The notes below the pieces were generated by a model. The model ran no database searches, was not told where the DNA came from, and worked only from the letters and a program-made list of their open reading frames with translations. Source: Marinobacter vulgaris (GTDB lineage Bacteria > Pseudomonadota > Gammaproteobacteria > Pseudomonadales > Oleiphilaceae). From it: a stretch of DNA of 64,000 bases. Both the position numbers and the translations under genes were made by a program. The stretch is taken from positions 62,001-126,000 of the forward strand of contig NZ_QFWX01000005.1 of assembly GCF_003344045.1 (NCBI RefSeq). The letters are read 5' to 3'. Below, piece after piece: positions 1 to 9,063 of the stretch (position 1 is the stretch's first letter; the number at the start of each line of letters is the position of its first letter).

Positions 1-980
1 GGTGCCGTGTGGGACCAGGTGCTGTAGGACTGGGCCCGGTTGCCACCCTGTTGCTGGGCCCGCCGAAGGGCATTGGCGGCAGACTGTTGCAGGCTGTCGG
101 CGTCGTCGCCGATGTTCAGCCCCGCGATACCGGCACTGACCGTCAGGTCCAGCTGATGGGATGCCAGCAGTGTGCTCAGCCCCCTGCGGATGGTCTCTGC
201 CAGTGCGGCGGCGTCCGTGGTTGCGATGCCGGGCAGAATGATCAGAAACTGCAGGTCGGCCACGCGGTAATAGGTGTCGAAATCCCGCAGTTGCGAGTGC
301 AGGTAACGGCCAATTCGTGGCAGTATGGAGCGAATGTCGGCATCAGGATCGCTGTCGCTGAGATGGGTGTCCAGACCGATCATGATCACGGACATGTCTG
401 TGCCTTCTCTTTCGCTGCGCTGGATTTCCTTGTGCAGGTCGGCAGAAAGATACTCCCGGCTGGCGGCCTGGGTCAGTTCATCAGTGCGGCGCAGAGGGGC
501 CAGCTGTCGGGACTTGTACTCCCGGAGAAATACCAGTAAACCGGACAGCATTACGGTCAGCAAAAGTGCGCTGATCATCTGGTGACGCTCGGGAATGCCA
601 CCGTGTCCCTGAGTGGCGACTACCGCCAGCACGGCAAGCAGCAACGTGGTGGCTGTTGCCCAGGGTACCGGCAATAATGCAAAGCCGATAAGCGGTGCCA
701 CATAGAGCCAGTGGATCAGGCTCCAGGGCCCGGTCCACAGGGTGGTGACCAGAAGCAGGATCAGAGCCCCGAACAGCAGGCGATGGAGGGCCGGCCAGGG
801 TTGCCGGACGCGACCGGGGTGAAAACCGTTACTGGTATAGACCAGGCCGGCGCCCACTATTGCCGTAACCGCGGTAAGAAGCTCTCTCTGAATCACCGCA
901 AATACAGCAATGGAGAGCAAGATCAGAAATCCCGCTCTCGACAGGCGGCTTAGCAGGAATTTTTCGGCCATCTGGGCCAT
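1..980 (-). CDS. Membrane protein with degenerate GGDEF domain (3' end outside window)
   Basis: The minus-strand frame is open from an ATG at 978-980 to the window edge, so the C-terminus is missing. About four to five hydrophobic segments fill the first 165 residues. A GGDEF-like domain follows, beginning near RTDELTQAASREYL and ending with the family-typical ANALRRAQQQGGNR. At the active-site loop the sequence reads RVADLQF where an active enzyme has R-x-GGDEF, so the catalytic signature is lost. It is probably a non-catalytic nucleotide-binding or signalling protein. A GAGAGGA Shine-Dalgarno lies about 8 bases before the ATG. It is divergent from proA. Confidence 0.75.
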   Translation of the reverse strand, partial: MAQMAEKFLLSRLSRAGFLILLSIAVFAVIQRELLTAVTAIVGAGLVYTSNGFHPGRVRQPWPALHRLLFGALILLLVTTLWTGPWSLIHWLYVAPLIGFALLPVPWATATTLLLAVLAVVATQGHGGIPERHQMISALLLTVMLSGLLVFLREYKSRQLAPLRRTDELTQAASREYLSADLHKEIQRSEREGTDMSVIMIGLDTHLSDSDPDADIRSILPRIGRYLHSQLRDFDTYYRVADLQFLIILPGIATTDAAALAETIRRGLSTLLASHQLDLTVSAGIAGLNIGDDADSLQQSAANALRRAQQQGGNRAQSYSTWSHTA

Positions 981-1068
981 GGTATCCGTCCTCTCCCGGG
1001 CGTCCGTGTTGTCGAAGCATACAGCAGGTGCCGTTCAATCACCCGCGTAATGACTTTTGTAAGGGCGG

Positions 1069-1074
1069 TATAAT
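1069..1074 (+). promoter_or_regulatory. Candidate -10 element upstream of proA
   Basis: A perfect TATAAT is preceded by GG, about 97 bases before the proA start. The best -35 at 17-base spacing is weak (CGTAAT). The position in the divergent intergenic region fits a promoter. No other evidence is available. Confidence 0.4.
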
Positions 1075-1170
1075 AATCGCTTGGGATGCGTACTTGAAAC
1101 GGGGAAGGTAGAGTTAGGCCCTGATTCGCACAATCGGTTTAAAAATCCAAAGGCAATCAAAGGTAATCGG

Positions 1171-2427
1171 ATGGATATTGCAGCTTACATGGCTGAAGTG
1201 GGGCAGCAGGCACGGGAAGCTGCCACTGCGGTCGCCCGATCGACAACGGCGATTCGCAATCAGGCGTTGCTGGCAACGGCGGAAGCGCTGGATGCGGCAA
1301 GGCCCGAGCTGGCCGCAGCAAACACGAAGGACCTGGACAGTGGCCGTAGCAACGGCCTTGATGATGCCATGCTTGACCGGCTGGAGCTGACGCCGGCACG
1401 GATCGACACCATGATCGAGGGGCTTCGTCAGGTGGCATCGTTGCCAGACCCTATTGGTGAAATTACCGGCATGACCTACCGCCCTTCCGGTATACAGGTG
1501 GGACGCATGCGGGTGCCTTTGGGGGTTATCGGCATTATTTACGAGTCACGGCCCAACGTAACCGTGGAGGCAGCCAGCCTGTGCCTCAAATCCGGTAACG
1601 CCACGATTCTGCGGGGCGGCTCCGAGGCCATTCATTCCAATCAGGCTATTGCCGCATGTCTGGCCCGAGGTCTGTCGGAGGCGGGGCTGCCGGCGAACGC
1701 TGTGCAGGTCATCAAGACCACCGACCGCGCTGCTGTGGGCGAACTGATCACCATGCCACGGTTTGTCGATGTTATTGTGCCCCGGGGTGGTAAGGGGCTG
1801 ATCGAGCGAATCAGCCGGGACGCCCGGGTACCGGTGATAAAGCACCTGGACGGTATCTGCCACGTGTATATCGACAGCCATGCCGACCCCGAGAAGGCTC
1901 TGGCCGTGGCCGTCAATTCCAAAACCCAGCGTTATGGCACCTGCAACACCATGGAAACGCTGCTCGTGGATCAGGAGATTGCCGCGGATATCCTGTTATT
2001 GCTGGCAAAGGCGTTTCGTGAAAAGGGGGTGGAGCTCAGGGGTTGCAACCGAACCCGGGAAATTCTGCCGGATGTGGCCGTTGCCTCGGAGGAGGACTGG
2101 GCGACCGAATACCTGGCACCGATTCTTGCGGTCAGGGTTGTCGACGGGCTGGACGGCGCCATCGGGCACATCAATCGTTACAGCTCGCAGCACACGGACA
2201 GTATCGTTACGGAGAATTACACCAGGGCGCGCCGGTTTCTCACGGAAGTCGATTCCAGCTCGGTCATGGTCAACGCGTCCACCCGATTCGCTGACGGCTT
2301 CGAATACGGCCTGGGTGCGGAAATCGGTATCTCCACGGACAAGATTCACGCCCGGGGCCCTGTCGGCCTTGAAGGTCTGACATCGCAGAAATACGTGGTG
2401 TTTGGCGATGGCCATATCCGGACCTGA
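1171..2427 (+). CDS. proA: Gamma-glutamyl phosphate reductase (ProA)
   Basis: This cytosolic enzyme reduces glutamyl-5-phosphate with NADPH to glutamate-5-semialdehyde, the second step of proline synthesis. The 418-residue product has the usual family length. It carries the aldehyde-dehydrogenase-like active-site cysteine in [10 protein letters not shown], plus the conserved [11 protein letters not shown] and [19 protein letters not shown] segments. The ATG at 1171 was chosen because the conserved N-terminus starts there; upstream codons in frame have no family similarity. nadD begins 6 bases after the stop, so co-transcription is likely. Confidence 0.97.
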   Translation: MDIAAYMAEVGQQAREAATAVARSTTAIRNQALLATAEALDAARPELAAANTKDLDSGRSNGLDDAMLDRLELTPARIDTMIEGLRQVASLPDPIGEITGMTYRPSGIQVGRMRVPLGVIGIIYESRPNVTVEAASLCLKSGNATILRGGSEAIHSNQAIAACLARGLSEAGLPANAVQVIKTTDRAAVGELITMPRFVDVIVPRGGKGLIERISRDARVPVIKHLDGICHVYIDSHADPEKALAVAVNSKTQRYGTCNTMETLLVDQEIAADILLLLAKAFREKGVELRGCNRTREILPDVAVASEEDWATEYLAPILAVRVVDGLDGAIGHINRYSSQHTDSIVTENYTRARRFLTEVDSSSVMVNASTRFADGFEYGLGAEIGISTDKIHARGPVGLEGLTSQKYVVFGDGHIRT

Positions 2428-2433
2428 TCCTGC

Positions 2434-3066
2434 ATGCACGTAATTTACGGTGGTACCTTTGATCCGATCCATCACGGCCATTTGCGGTTGGCAGTGGAAC
2501 TCCGCGAGCGGCTGGGCGTGCCCGAGGTATCACTGATGCCCTGTCATGTGCCTCCGCACCGGGATGTCCCCGGCGCTACCAGTGCGCAACGGGTGGCGTT
2601 GCTGGAACTGGCCATTGCCAATGAGCCCGGCCTGACCCTGGATAACCGTGAGCTGGGGCGCAATGGCGCCTCTTACACGGCGGAAACCCTGCGTCAGGTT
2701 CGTGCGGAACTGGGCCCTGAGCAACCGCTGACAATGGTTCTGGGCACTGACTCCTTTGCCAGTTTTGACTGCTGGCAGGAGTGGCAGCGCATTCCCGAGC
2801 TGGCGCATATTGTGGTGGTGCGAAGACCGGGGCCCGGTCTGGAGTCAGGCAGTGTGCCGGCGCGTCTGCTTGAGGAGCGCGCCGTTGACCGGGTGGAGGC
2901 GCTGTACAGCGCTCCCTGTGGCCATATTCTGGAGCTTGATCCGCCCCTGCTGGATATATCGGCGACAGGCATCCGCGAGCGGATCCTTTCCAGCCGCTCG
3001 CCCCGCTATCTCCTGCCAGACAGTGTATGGCATGAAATTCGTCGCCTCGGCCTCTACGGAGCGTGA
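2434..3066 (+). CDS. nadD: Nicotinate-mononucleotide adenylyltransferase (NadD)
   Basis: The enzyme transfers AMP from ATP to nicotinate mononucleotide, giving deamido-NAD in NAD biosynthesis. The 210-residue protein opens with the nucleotidyltransferase signature GGTFDPIHHGHL (T/HxGH motif). It ends with the second signature DISATGIRERI. The order proA-nadD-rsfS is typical of Pseudomonas-like gammaproteobacteria. It probably shares the proA transcript. The Shine-Dalgarno is poor, which suggests coupling to proA translation. Confidence 0.97.
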   Translation: MHVIYGGTFDPIHHGHLRLAVELRERLGVPEVSLMPCHVPPHRDVPGATSAQRVALLELAIANEPGLTLDNRELGRNGASYTAETLRQVRAELGPEQPLTMVLGTDSFASFDCWQEWQRIPELAHIVVVRRPGPGLESGSVPARLLEERAVDRVEALYSAPCGHILELDPPLLDISATGIRERILSSRSPRYLLPDSVWHEIRRLGLYGA

Positions 3067-3153
3067 CCTGTCGGGAACTTTTAGTGCTACAATCCCGTCT
3101 GAATAGGACTTTTCGGGTGGCCGCCTTCGCCGCCGCCCGCCAACAGGGTGATT

Positions 3154-3504
3154 ATGCAGGCAGAGCAACTGAAAGAACTGGTCGTGGGTGCGCTTGAGGA
3201 CGTCAAGGCGCAGGACGTGAGTATTATTGATGTCAGGGGAAGAACCAGCGTGACCGACTACATGGTGCTGGCTTCCGGAACCTCAAACCGGCACGTGAAG
3301 TCCCTGGCCGATTCGGTGCTGTCGGAAGCAAAGGATCAGGGAGTCAGGGCAAGCAACGTAGAAGGCGCCAACGCCAGCGACTGGATTCTGGTCGACCTTG
3401 GTGATGTTGTGGTTCACGTCATGATGCCGGCAACCCGGGAGTTTTACGATCTTGAGCGCCTATGGCGCGATGCGCCGGATCTGGGTGTTGCAGGTAGCGA
3501 GTAG
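3154..3504 (+). CDS. rsfS: Ribosomal silencing factor RsfS
   Basis: RsfS (YbeB, formerly Iojap) binds ribosomal protein L14 on the 50S subunit and blocks subunit joining when nutrients are short. The product is 116 residues, typical length. Family features are visible in [20 protein letters not shown] and the C-terminal [10 protein letters not shown]. Two starts are possible: GTG at 3148 and ATG at 3154. The ATG fits better because the AGGG before it gives sensible spacing. rlmH follows after 2 bases. Confidence 0.96.
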   Translation: MQAEQLKELVVGALEDVKAQDVSIIDVRGRTSVTDYMVLASGTSNRHVKSLADSVLSEAKDQGVRASNVEGANASDWILVDLGDVVVHVMMPATREFYDLERLWRDAPDLGVAGSE

Positions 3505-3506
3505 TC

Positions 3507-3977
3507 ATGCGGTTACGACTGGTCTGTGTAGGGCAGAAAATGCCCGAGTGGGTCAGCCAGGGCTATAACGAGTATGTTCGCCGGATGCCACCAGAACTGC
3601 CCATCGAGCTGGTGGAAATCCCCATGGCCCACCGTGGCAAGAATCCGGATATCCCCAGGCTGATGCAGAAAGAATCGGACGCGATCCTCTCTGCATTGGG
3701 CTCCCGCGACCTTGTCATTGCCCTGGAAGTTAGTGGGCGTAACTGGTCCACCGAAAAACTCGCCGGCCAGCTTGAAAACTGGCAGCAGGAGGGGCGCGAT
3801 GTCAGTTTTCTCGTCGGCGGCCCCGATGGTCTTGCCGACGCCTGCCGGGCGAGGGCAGATCAGTTATGGTCGCTTTCGTCTCTGACCCTGCCACATCCGC
3901 TAGTGCGTATTCTGCTGGCAGAGCAGTTGTATCGTGCCTGGTCTGTCACCCGCAACCACCCATATCACCGGGCCTAG
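3507..3977 (+). CDS. rlmH: 23S rRNA pseudouridine-1915 N3-methyltransferase (RlmH)
   Basis: RlmH is a small SPOUT methyltransferase that uses S-adenosylmethionine to methylate pseudouridine 1915 in helix 69 of 23S rRNA. The 156-residue length matches the family. The C-terminal knot is visible in [29 protein letters not shown] and [14 protein letters not shown]. It lies immediately after rsfS and 9 bases before mrdA, as in many proteobacteria, so it is part of the same operon. Confidence 0.97.
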   Translation: MRLRLVCVGQKMPEWVSQGYNEYVRRMPPELPIELVEIPMAHRGKNPDIPRLMQKESDAILSALGSRDLVIALEVSGRNWSTEKLAGQLENWQQEGRDVSFLVGGPDGLADACRARADQLWSLSSLTLPHPLVRILLAEQLYRAWSVTRNHPYHRA

Positions 3978-3986
3978 GAAAACGAT

Positions 3987-5879
3987 ATGCCCTGGGGAGA
4001 GTTCAAAAACATCGTGGCCGAGCGCCGTCTGTTCCAGCGTCGTACCGTCGTCATGCTGTTGTTGGTGGTGGTAATGCTGGGCCTGCTGGTTGCCAGAATG
4101 TATCAGCTGCAGGTTGTTGAACACGATATTTACACCACGCTTTCGGACAAGAACCGTGTCCAGGTGCAGTCGGTAGCGCCCCCCCGGGGGCTGGTCTATG
4201 ACCGCAATGACGTGCTCCTGGCTGAAAACCGCCCGGTTTTCAGTGTAACACTGGTGCCCGAACGCGTCGGCGATATGGAGCAGACCCTGGCCAAGCTCCA
4301 GGGCATTCTGAGCATTTCCGAAGAGGATATGGAGCGATTTGACCGGCGCTTGCTTGAGCCTCGCCGTCCCTTTCAGGAGTTGCCTCTGCGTTACGATCTC
4401 AACGAGCAGGAAATTGCCCGCCTGGCGGTTCACCGTCATGAATTGCCCGGCGTGGAGGTTTCCGCAGAGCTTGTACGTTATTACCCCCACAGCGAACTGA
4501 CCGCCCATGCCCTTGGTTATGTCGGGCGCATCAACCGGCAGGAGCTGCAGCAAATCGATCCGGTCAACTACGCGGGCACGAACTACATCGGCAAGTCCGG
4601 TGTAGAGCGGTTTTATGAACAGCTTCTGCACGGGCGTGTCGGCTACCAGCACGTGGAAACAAACGCCCGTGGCCGAACATTGCGCGTGCTTGAGCGGGAG
4701 AACCCGGTGCCCGGGGAGGATATCCGCCTGCATATGGATTTACGGTTACAGCGGTTGGCGCACGAACTGCTTGACGGCCGTCGTGGCGCCATCATTGCCG
4801 TTGAGCCGTCTACCGGTGGTTTATTGGCGCTGGCAAGTGTTCCCGGCTTTGACGCCAACCTGTTCGTCACCGGTATTGGTGTCGAGGCCTATCGCGAGCT
4901 TAGTACAAGCGTCGACAAGCCGCTTTTCAACCGGGCCCTGCGGGGGCAATACCCGCCGGGCTCGACACTCAAACCCATGCTTGCCGTTGCGGCTCTCGAC
5001 AGCGGTGCCGTCACCCGCGACAAGACCATCTGGGACCCGGGATACTTCCGACTGACTCCTGGCGGGCGACCCTGGCGAGACTGGAAACGGAGCGGTCATG
5101 GCTGGGTCGACCTGACCGCCGCCGTGGCTGAATCCTGCGACATCTATTTCTACGAAGCGGCCGTGGCCATGGGCGTTGACACCATGCACCAGTATCTTGC
5201 GGAGTTCGGCTTTGGCGAGGACGCGACACTGGATGTTGCCGGGGCCCTGCCTGGACTACTGCCTTCCAGGGACTGGAAGCGCGCGGTCCACAATGAGCCC
5301 TGGTATCCGGGAGACTCGGTAAATCTTGGCATCGGGCAGGGGTTCATGTTGGCAACTCCACTGCAACTGGCTACCGCCACTTCGGTTATCGCCAATCGCG
5401 GTAATTGGGCCGAGCCAAGATTGCTGAAAGCTGTCCTGGGGGACCGGTCGATTGATGATGTGCTTCCGACCGGAAGCCATCAGTCTATCGAACTTGAGAA
5501 TCCGGACGATTGGGAGTTTGTTGTGGAGACCATGGCGGAAGTCATGCACGGCAGCAAGGGCACGGCCCGTGGAGCAGCGCGCGGCGCCCCCTATCGTATG
5601 GCGGGCAAGACCGGCACAGCCCAGGTTTTCAGCCTGGCCGAGGATGAAGAATACGATGAAGAAGAAATCCGTGAGCGTTTGCGGGATCACGCCCTTTTTG
5701 TCGGCTTTGCGCCGGTGGACGACCCGCAGATTGCTGTTGCAGTGATCGTGGAAAATGGCGGGAGTGGCAGCGGAACTGCTGCGCCGGTTGCCCGCGCCAT
5801 GTTTGATGCCTGGTTGCTGGGCTTTCCCAAGGAGGGTGAAGCCCTGGTAGTCGGTTCTTCAGGGGAGGCTTCCAACTGA
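3987..5879 (+). CDS. mrdA: Penicillin-binding protein 2 (MrdA), elongation transpeptidase
   Basis: PBP2 is the transpeptidase of the rod-shape (elongasome) complex and works with RodA and MreB at the inner membrane. The 630-residue protein has an N-terminal membrane anchor (about residues 20-40), a PBP dimerisation domain, and the transpeptidase motifs PPGSTLKP (nucleophile Ser about 326), SCD and KTGTAQ. An acidic insert (EDEEYDEEE) follows the KTG motif. An AGGAAA Shine-Dalgarno precedes the ATG. Its stop overlaps the rodA start by one base. Confidence 0.97.
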   Translation: MPWGEFKNIVAERRLFQRRTVVMLLLVVVMLGLLVARMYQLQVVEHDIYTTLSDKNRVQVQSVAPPRGLVYDRNDVLLAENRPVFSVTLVPERVGDMEQTLAKLQGILSISEEDMERFDRRLLEPRRPFQELPLRYDLNEQEIARLAVHRHELPGVEVSAELVRYYPHSELTAHALGYVGRINRQELQQIDPVNYAGTNYIGKSGVERFYEQLLHGRVGYQHVETNARGRTLRVLERENPVPGEDIRLHMDLRLQRLAHELLDGRRGAIIAVEPSTGGLLALASVPGFDANLFVTGIGVEAYRELSTSVDKPLFNRALRGQYPPGSTLKPMLAVAALDSGAVTRDKTIWDPGYFRLTPGGRPWRDWKRSGHGWVDLTAAVAESCDIYFYEAAVAMGVDTMHQYLAEFGFGEDATLDVAGALPGLLPSRDWKRAVHNEPWYPGDSVNLGIGQGFMLATPLQLATATSVIANRGNWAEPRLLKAVLGDRSIDDVLPTGSHQSIELENPDDWEFVVETMAEVMHGSKGTARGAARGAPYRMAGKTGTAQVFSLAEDEEYDEEEIRERLRDHALFVGFAPVDDPQIAVAVIVENGGSGSGTAAPVARAMFDAWLLGFPKEGEALVVGSSGEASN

Positions 5880-7021
5880 TGCCAGCCGGAAGCCTGTTGA
5901 ATCGATCCGCGAGGCACCCATTGTCGGGCCCCCGGGGTATCTGGTCGGCGCTGCATATTGATCCGATACTGCTGCTCTTGCTGCTCGCCCTCATCGCCGG
6001 CGGACTGGTGGTGCTTTACAGCGGGGCAGACCGCAACATGGCGGTTGTGAAGGCTCAGGGTGTCCGCATGGGGGTAGCTCTTGTGGTGATGTTCGTCTTC
6101 GCCCAGCTTGATCCGGCTGTATTCCGGAGATGGTCACCCTGGCTGTTTGCAGTAGGGGTTGCGTCACTTGTCGCAGTAATACTGGTGGGTGTTGGCGCCA
6201 AGGGGGCCCAGCGCTGGCTGGCCATTCCCGGCCTGCCACGCTTCCAGCCCTCGGAGCTGATGAAACTGGTGGTGCCGATGATGGCCGCCTGGTACCTGTC
6301 ACGCCACTACCTGCCCCCCAGATTTCGCCATGTGGCGGTGGCCTTGCTGATCGCGCTGGTGCCCATGGCGCTGATTATCCTGCAGCCGGATCTCGGAACC
6401 TCGCTACTGGTCGGCTCGGCCGGAATTTTCGTGGTGTTTTTCGCCGGTATCAGCTGGCGGCTGATCGGCGCTTTCTTTGGCATGGTATCGGTTGCGGCGC
6501 CGCTGATGTGGTTCTTTGTCATGCGCGATTACCAGAAACAGCGTGTGCTGACGCTGCTTGACCCGCAAAGCGATCCGCTCGGTGCTGGCTGGAATATCAT
6601 CCAGTCCAAGACTGCGATTGGATCCGGCGGCATGGACGGCAAGGGCTGGCTCCAGGGTACTCAATCCCATCTGGAATTTCTTCCGGAGAGCCATACTGAC
6701 TTTATTGTGGCTGTGCTGGCAGAGGAGTTCGGGTTCGTGGGTATCCTGATTCTTCTTGCGCTCTATCTTCTGATCATCCTGCGTTGTCTGTACATTGCTG
6801 CGATAGCCCAGGACTCTTTCAGCCGGCTTTTGGCCGGCGCGCTGACCATGACTTTTTTCATCTATGTTTTTGTCAACGTGGGCATGGTCAGCGGCCTGCT
6901 CCCGGTGGTGGGCGTGCCCTTGCCGCTGGTGAGCTATGGTGGAACGTCTGTGGTAACACTGATGGCCGCTTTCGGTGTACTGATGTCGGTCCATACTCAC
7001 AGGCGGATGATCAGTGCGTGA
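5879..7021 (+). CDS. rodA: Rod-shape peptidoglycan glycosyltransferase RodA
   Basis: RodA is the SEDS-family glycosyltransferase that polymerises lipid II during cell elongation and is the partner of PBP2. The 380-residue product is a multi-span membrane protein. It has the SEDS signatures QPDLGTSL, the segment ending ESHTDFIVAVLAEEFGF, and a C-terminal VGVPLPLVSYGG. The ATG overlaps the mrdA stop (TGATG), indicating translational coupling and balanced synthesis of the pair. Confidence 0.97.
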   Translation: MPAGSLLNRSARHPLSGPRGIWSALHIDPILLLLLLALIAGGLVVLYSGADRNMAVVKAQGVRMGVALVVMFVFAQLDPAVFRRWSPWLFAVGVASLVAVILVGVGAKGAQRWLAIPGLPRFQPSELMKLVVPMMAAWYLSRHYLPPRFRHVAVALLIALVPMALIILQPDLGTSLLVGSAGIFVVFFAGISWRLIGAFFGMVSVAAPLMWFFVMRDYQKQRVLTLLDPQSDPLGAGWNIIQSKTAIGSGGMDGKGWLQGTQSHLEFLPESHTDFIVAVLAEEFGFVGILILLALYLLIILRCLYIAAIAQDSFSRLLAGALTMTFFIYVFVNVGMVSGLLPVVGVPLPLVSYGGTSVVTLMAAFGVLMSVHTHRRMISA

Positions 7022-7134
7022 CGTTGCAGCCCGTAACCATGGACAGGGGGTAATGGTTGCCGGGCTTGCCTCCGTGGTAATCTTTGCCGCGTTTTATTGA
7101 TGAAGTTTCCGGTCGTGCCCGGTCAAGGGGATTC

Positions 7135-8163
7135 ATGAAAGTTGTCAGATATTTGGTCCGTACCGGGTTGGCGCTGGTGTGTCTTGTGCTTCCGTCTCTG
7201 GTGATGGCCAGCCAGTATGACAAAACGCCTGAAGGCCGTGAATTTGTTCGCGAAATGGCGGAACGCTATGGCTTTGAAACGGAGCGTGTGTCCGCATTGC
7301 TGGCCAGTGCCCAACGCCGTGATTCGATACTGGACTCCATCAGCCGGCCCGCGGAAAAAACCCTGGAGTGGTACGAATACCGCCGGATATTCATGCGCGA
7401 TGAACGGATTGAACAGGGGGTCGATTTCCTCCGGCAACACCGGGATGCGTTTGAACGGGCGGAAAGCGAGTACGGGGTGCCGGCATCGGTCATTGCAGCG
7501 ATTATTGGCGTCGAGACCTGGTATGGTACCTACAGGGGCAAGCACCGGGTACTGGATGCCCTTGCTACCCTGGCGTTCGATTATCCGCCCCGAAGCCGTT
7601 TTTTCCGCAGTGAACTTGTCCAGTATTTGCTGCTGACCCGAGAGCAGGGCTTTGACCCGCTCGAGCTGACCGGCTCGTACGCAGGGGCGATGGGCTATGG
7701 CCAGTTTATTTCCAGCAGTTACCGGCATTATGCCGTCGACTTTGACGGCGACGGGGTGGCCGATATCCTCGCCAACCCGGTGGATGCCATAGGTAGCGTC
7801 GCCAACTATTTCAGTGCCCATCACTGGCAGCCTGGCAAGCCTGTGGCGGAGCAAATCGATGCCATCCTGCCAGTTTCCTCGCCGCTGCTGACCAAGGGCC
7901 TGAAGCCGGAGCTTACAGTCGATGATTACCGCGAGGTGGGCATAGAGCCGGAGGCCGAGGTGTCAGATAAAGCGGAAGCCAGGGCTATTCGGCTGGCTGG
8001 TGAAACCGGCCCGGAACTGTGGCTGACCTATCATAACTTTTACGTGATAACCCGCTACAATCACAGTCATCTCTACGCCATGGCGGTGCATCAGTTGGCG
8101 GGTGCGCTGGAAGCCCGGGCAGAACAGGCGGAACAAAAAGACGAGGTAGCTGGCAACTCGTGA
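7135..8163 (+). CDS. mltB: Membrane-bound lytic murein transglycosylase B (MltB)
   Basis: MltB cleaves the glycan strand of peptidoglycan between MurNAc and GlcNAc, forming 1,6-anhydro-MurNAc. The 342-residue product has a signal sequence ending near VMASQ. The catalytic glutamate lies in IGVETWYGTYRG, and the typical YAGAMGYGQFISSSY and DFDGDGVADI segments follow. The signal peptide lacks a clear lipobox, so it may be the soluble periplasmic form. The ATG at 7135, with AAGGGG before it, was preferred over an upstream start that would precede the signal sequence. rlpA overlaps its stop. Confidence 0.94.
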   Translation: MKVVRYLVRTGLALVCLVLPSLVMASQYDKTPEGREFVREMAERYGFETERVSALLASAQRRDSILDSISRPAEKTLEWYEYRRIFMRDERIEQGVDFLRQHRDAFERAESEYGVPASVIAAIIGVETWYGTYRGKHRVLDALATLAFDYPPRSRFFRSELVQYLLLTREQGFDPLELTGSYAGAMGYGQFISSSYRHYAVDFDGDGVADILANPVDAIGSVANYFSAHHWQPGKPVAEQIDAILPVSSPLLTKGLKPELTVDDYREVGIEPEAEVSDKAEARAIRLAGETGPELWLTYHNFYVITRYNHSHLYAMAVHQLAGALEARAEQAEQKDEVAGNS

Positions 8164-9032
8164 TCAAATTCCAGATGGTATTGCTTATTATCGGGGTGCT
8201 GACCCTCGCAGGATGTGCGTCATCGCCTGAACCGGATCACTCGTCCCGTTACACCCTTTCCCAGGACAGGGCGCCCGCGGGCAGCTTTGACGTTTCCGGG
8301 CTTGCTGATGCGAAGCCGCGGTATGAGGAGCCCCGGCGGGCGGGAAACATGTCAACCTATCAGGTCTGGGGCAAGCAGTACCATGTTCTGGACAGTAACG
8401 ACGGCTACGTGCAGCGGGGCACAGCAAGCTGGTACGGTGAGAAATTCCATGGCCACAAAACCTCCAACGGCGAGGTTTTTGACATGTACGAAATGTCCGC
8501 TGCCCACAAGAGTCTGCGGATTCCCGGATACGCCCGGGTTACCAACCTCGACAACGGCCGCTCGGTGGTGGTCAGGGTTAATGACCGCGGTCCGTTCCAT
8601 GGTGACCGCCTGATTGACCTCTCCTATGCTGCCGCCAAGAAGTTGGGTTACCAGGGCAGGGGCACCGCCAGGGTTGAGGTGGCCGCGATCACGGTCAAAC
8701 CGGATGGATCAATGACCCTCGCCGGAAGACCCTTTCCCGAGGCCGGGGCGCCGGTTGCGTCCGAGCGACTGGCTGACCAGGGCGGCGGCAACGAATCGCT
8801 GTTCGTCCAGCTGGGATCCTTCAGCCAGCGGAATCCGGCCGAGGTGCTGCTGGACCGCGCCCGGCGGGCCGTTGAAAACCCCATGCGGGTGAGGGAAGTT
8901 GAAACGGCATCCGGCCGCTTCCATCGCGTGCAGGTGGGTCCGTTCAGGGATGAGAACGAAGCTCTCAGAGCCCAGAGTCTGCTTGAAAACCACGGATTCG
9001 GTCAGTCAATATTGCTGACCGATACACACTGA
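8160..9032 (+). CDS. rlpA: Septal ring lytic transglycosylase / rare lipoprotein A (RlpA)
   Basis: RlpA is an outer-membrane lipoprotein that in Pseudomonas cleaves denuded glycan strands at division sites. The GTG start overlaps the mltB stop by 4 bases (GTGA). The lipobox LAGC is at about residues 17-20. A double-psi beta-barrel follows (ASWYGEKFHG, TSNGEVFDMYEMSAAHKSL, VRVNDRGPF). A C-terminal SPOR domain (FVQLGSFSQRNPAEVLLDRA to the end) targets the protein to denuded septal peptidoglycan. At 290 residues it is a normal length. Confidence 0.96.
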   Translation: MIKFQMVLLIIGVLTLAGCASSPEPDHSSRYTLSQDRAPAGSFDVSGLADAKPRYEEPRRAGNMSTYQVWGKQYHVLDSNDGYVQRGTASWYGEKFHGHKTSNGEVFDMYEMSAAHKSLRIPGYARVTNLDNGRSVVVRVNDRGPFHGDRLIDLSYAAAKKLGYQGRGTARVEVAAITVKPDGSMTLAGRPFPEAGAPVASERLADQGGGNESLFVQLGSFSQRNPAEVLLDRARRAVENPMRVREVETASGRFHRVQVGPFRDENEALRAQSLLENHGFGQSILLTDTH

Positions 9033-9063
9033 ACCAGTCACCCACTAGATATTGAATGGACCC

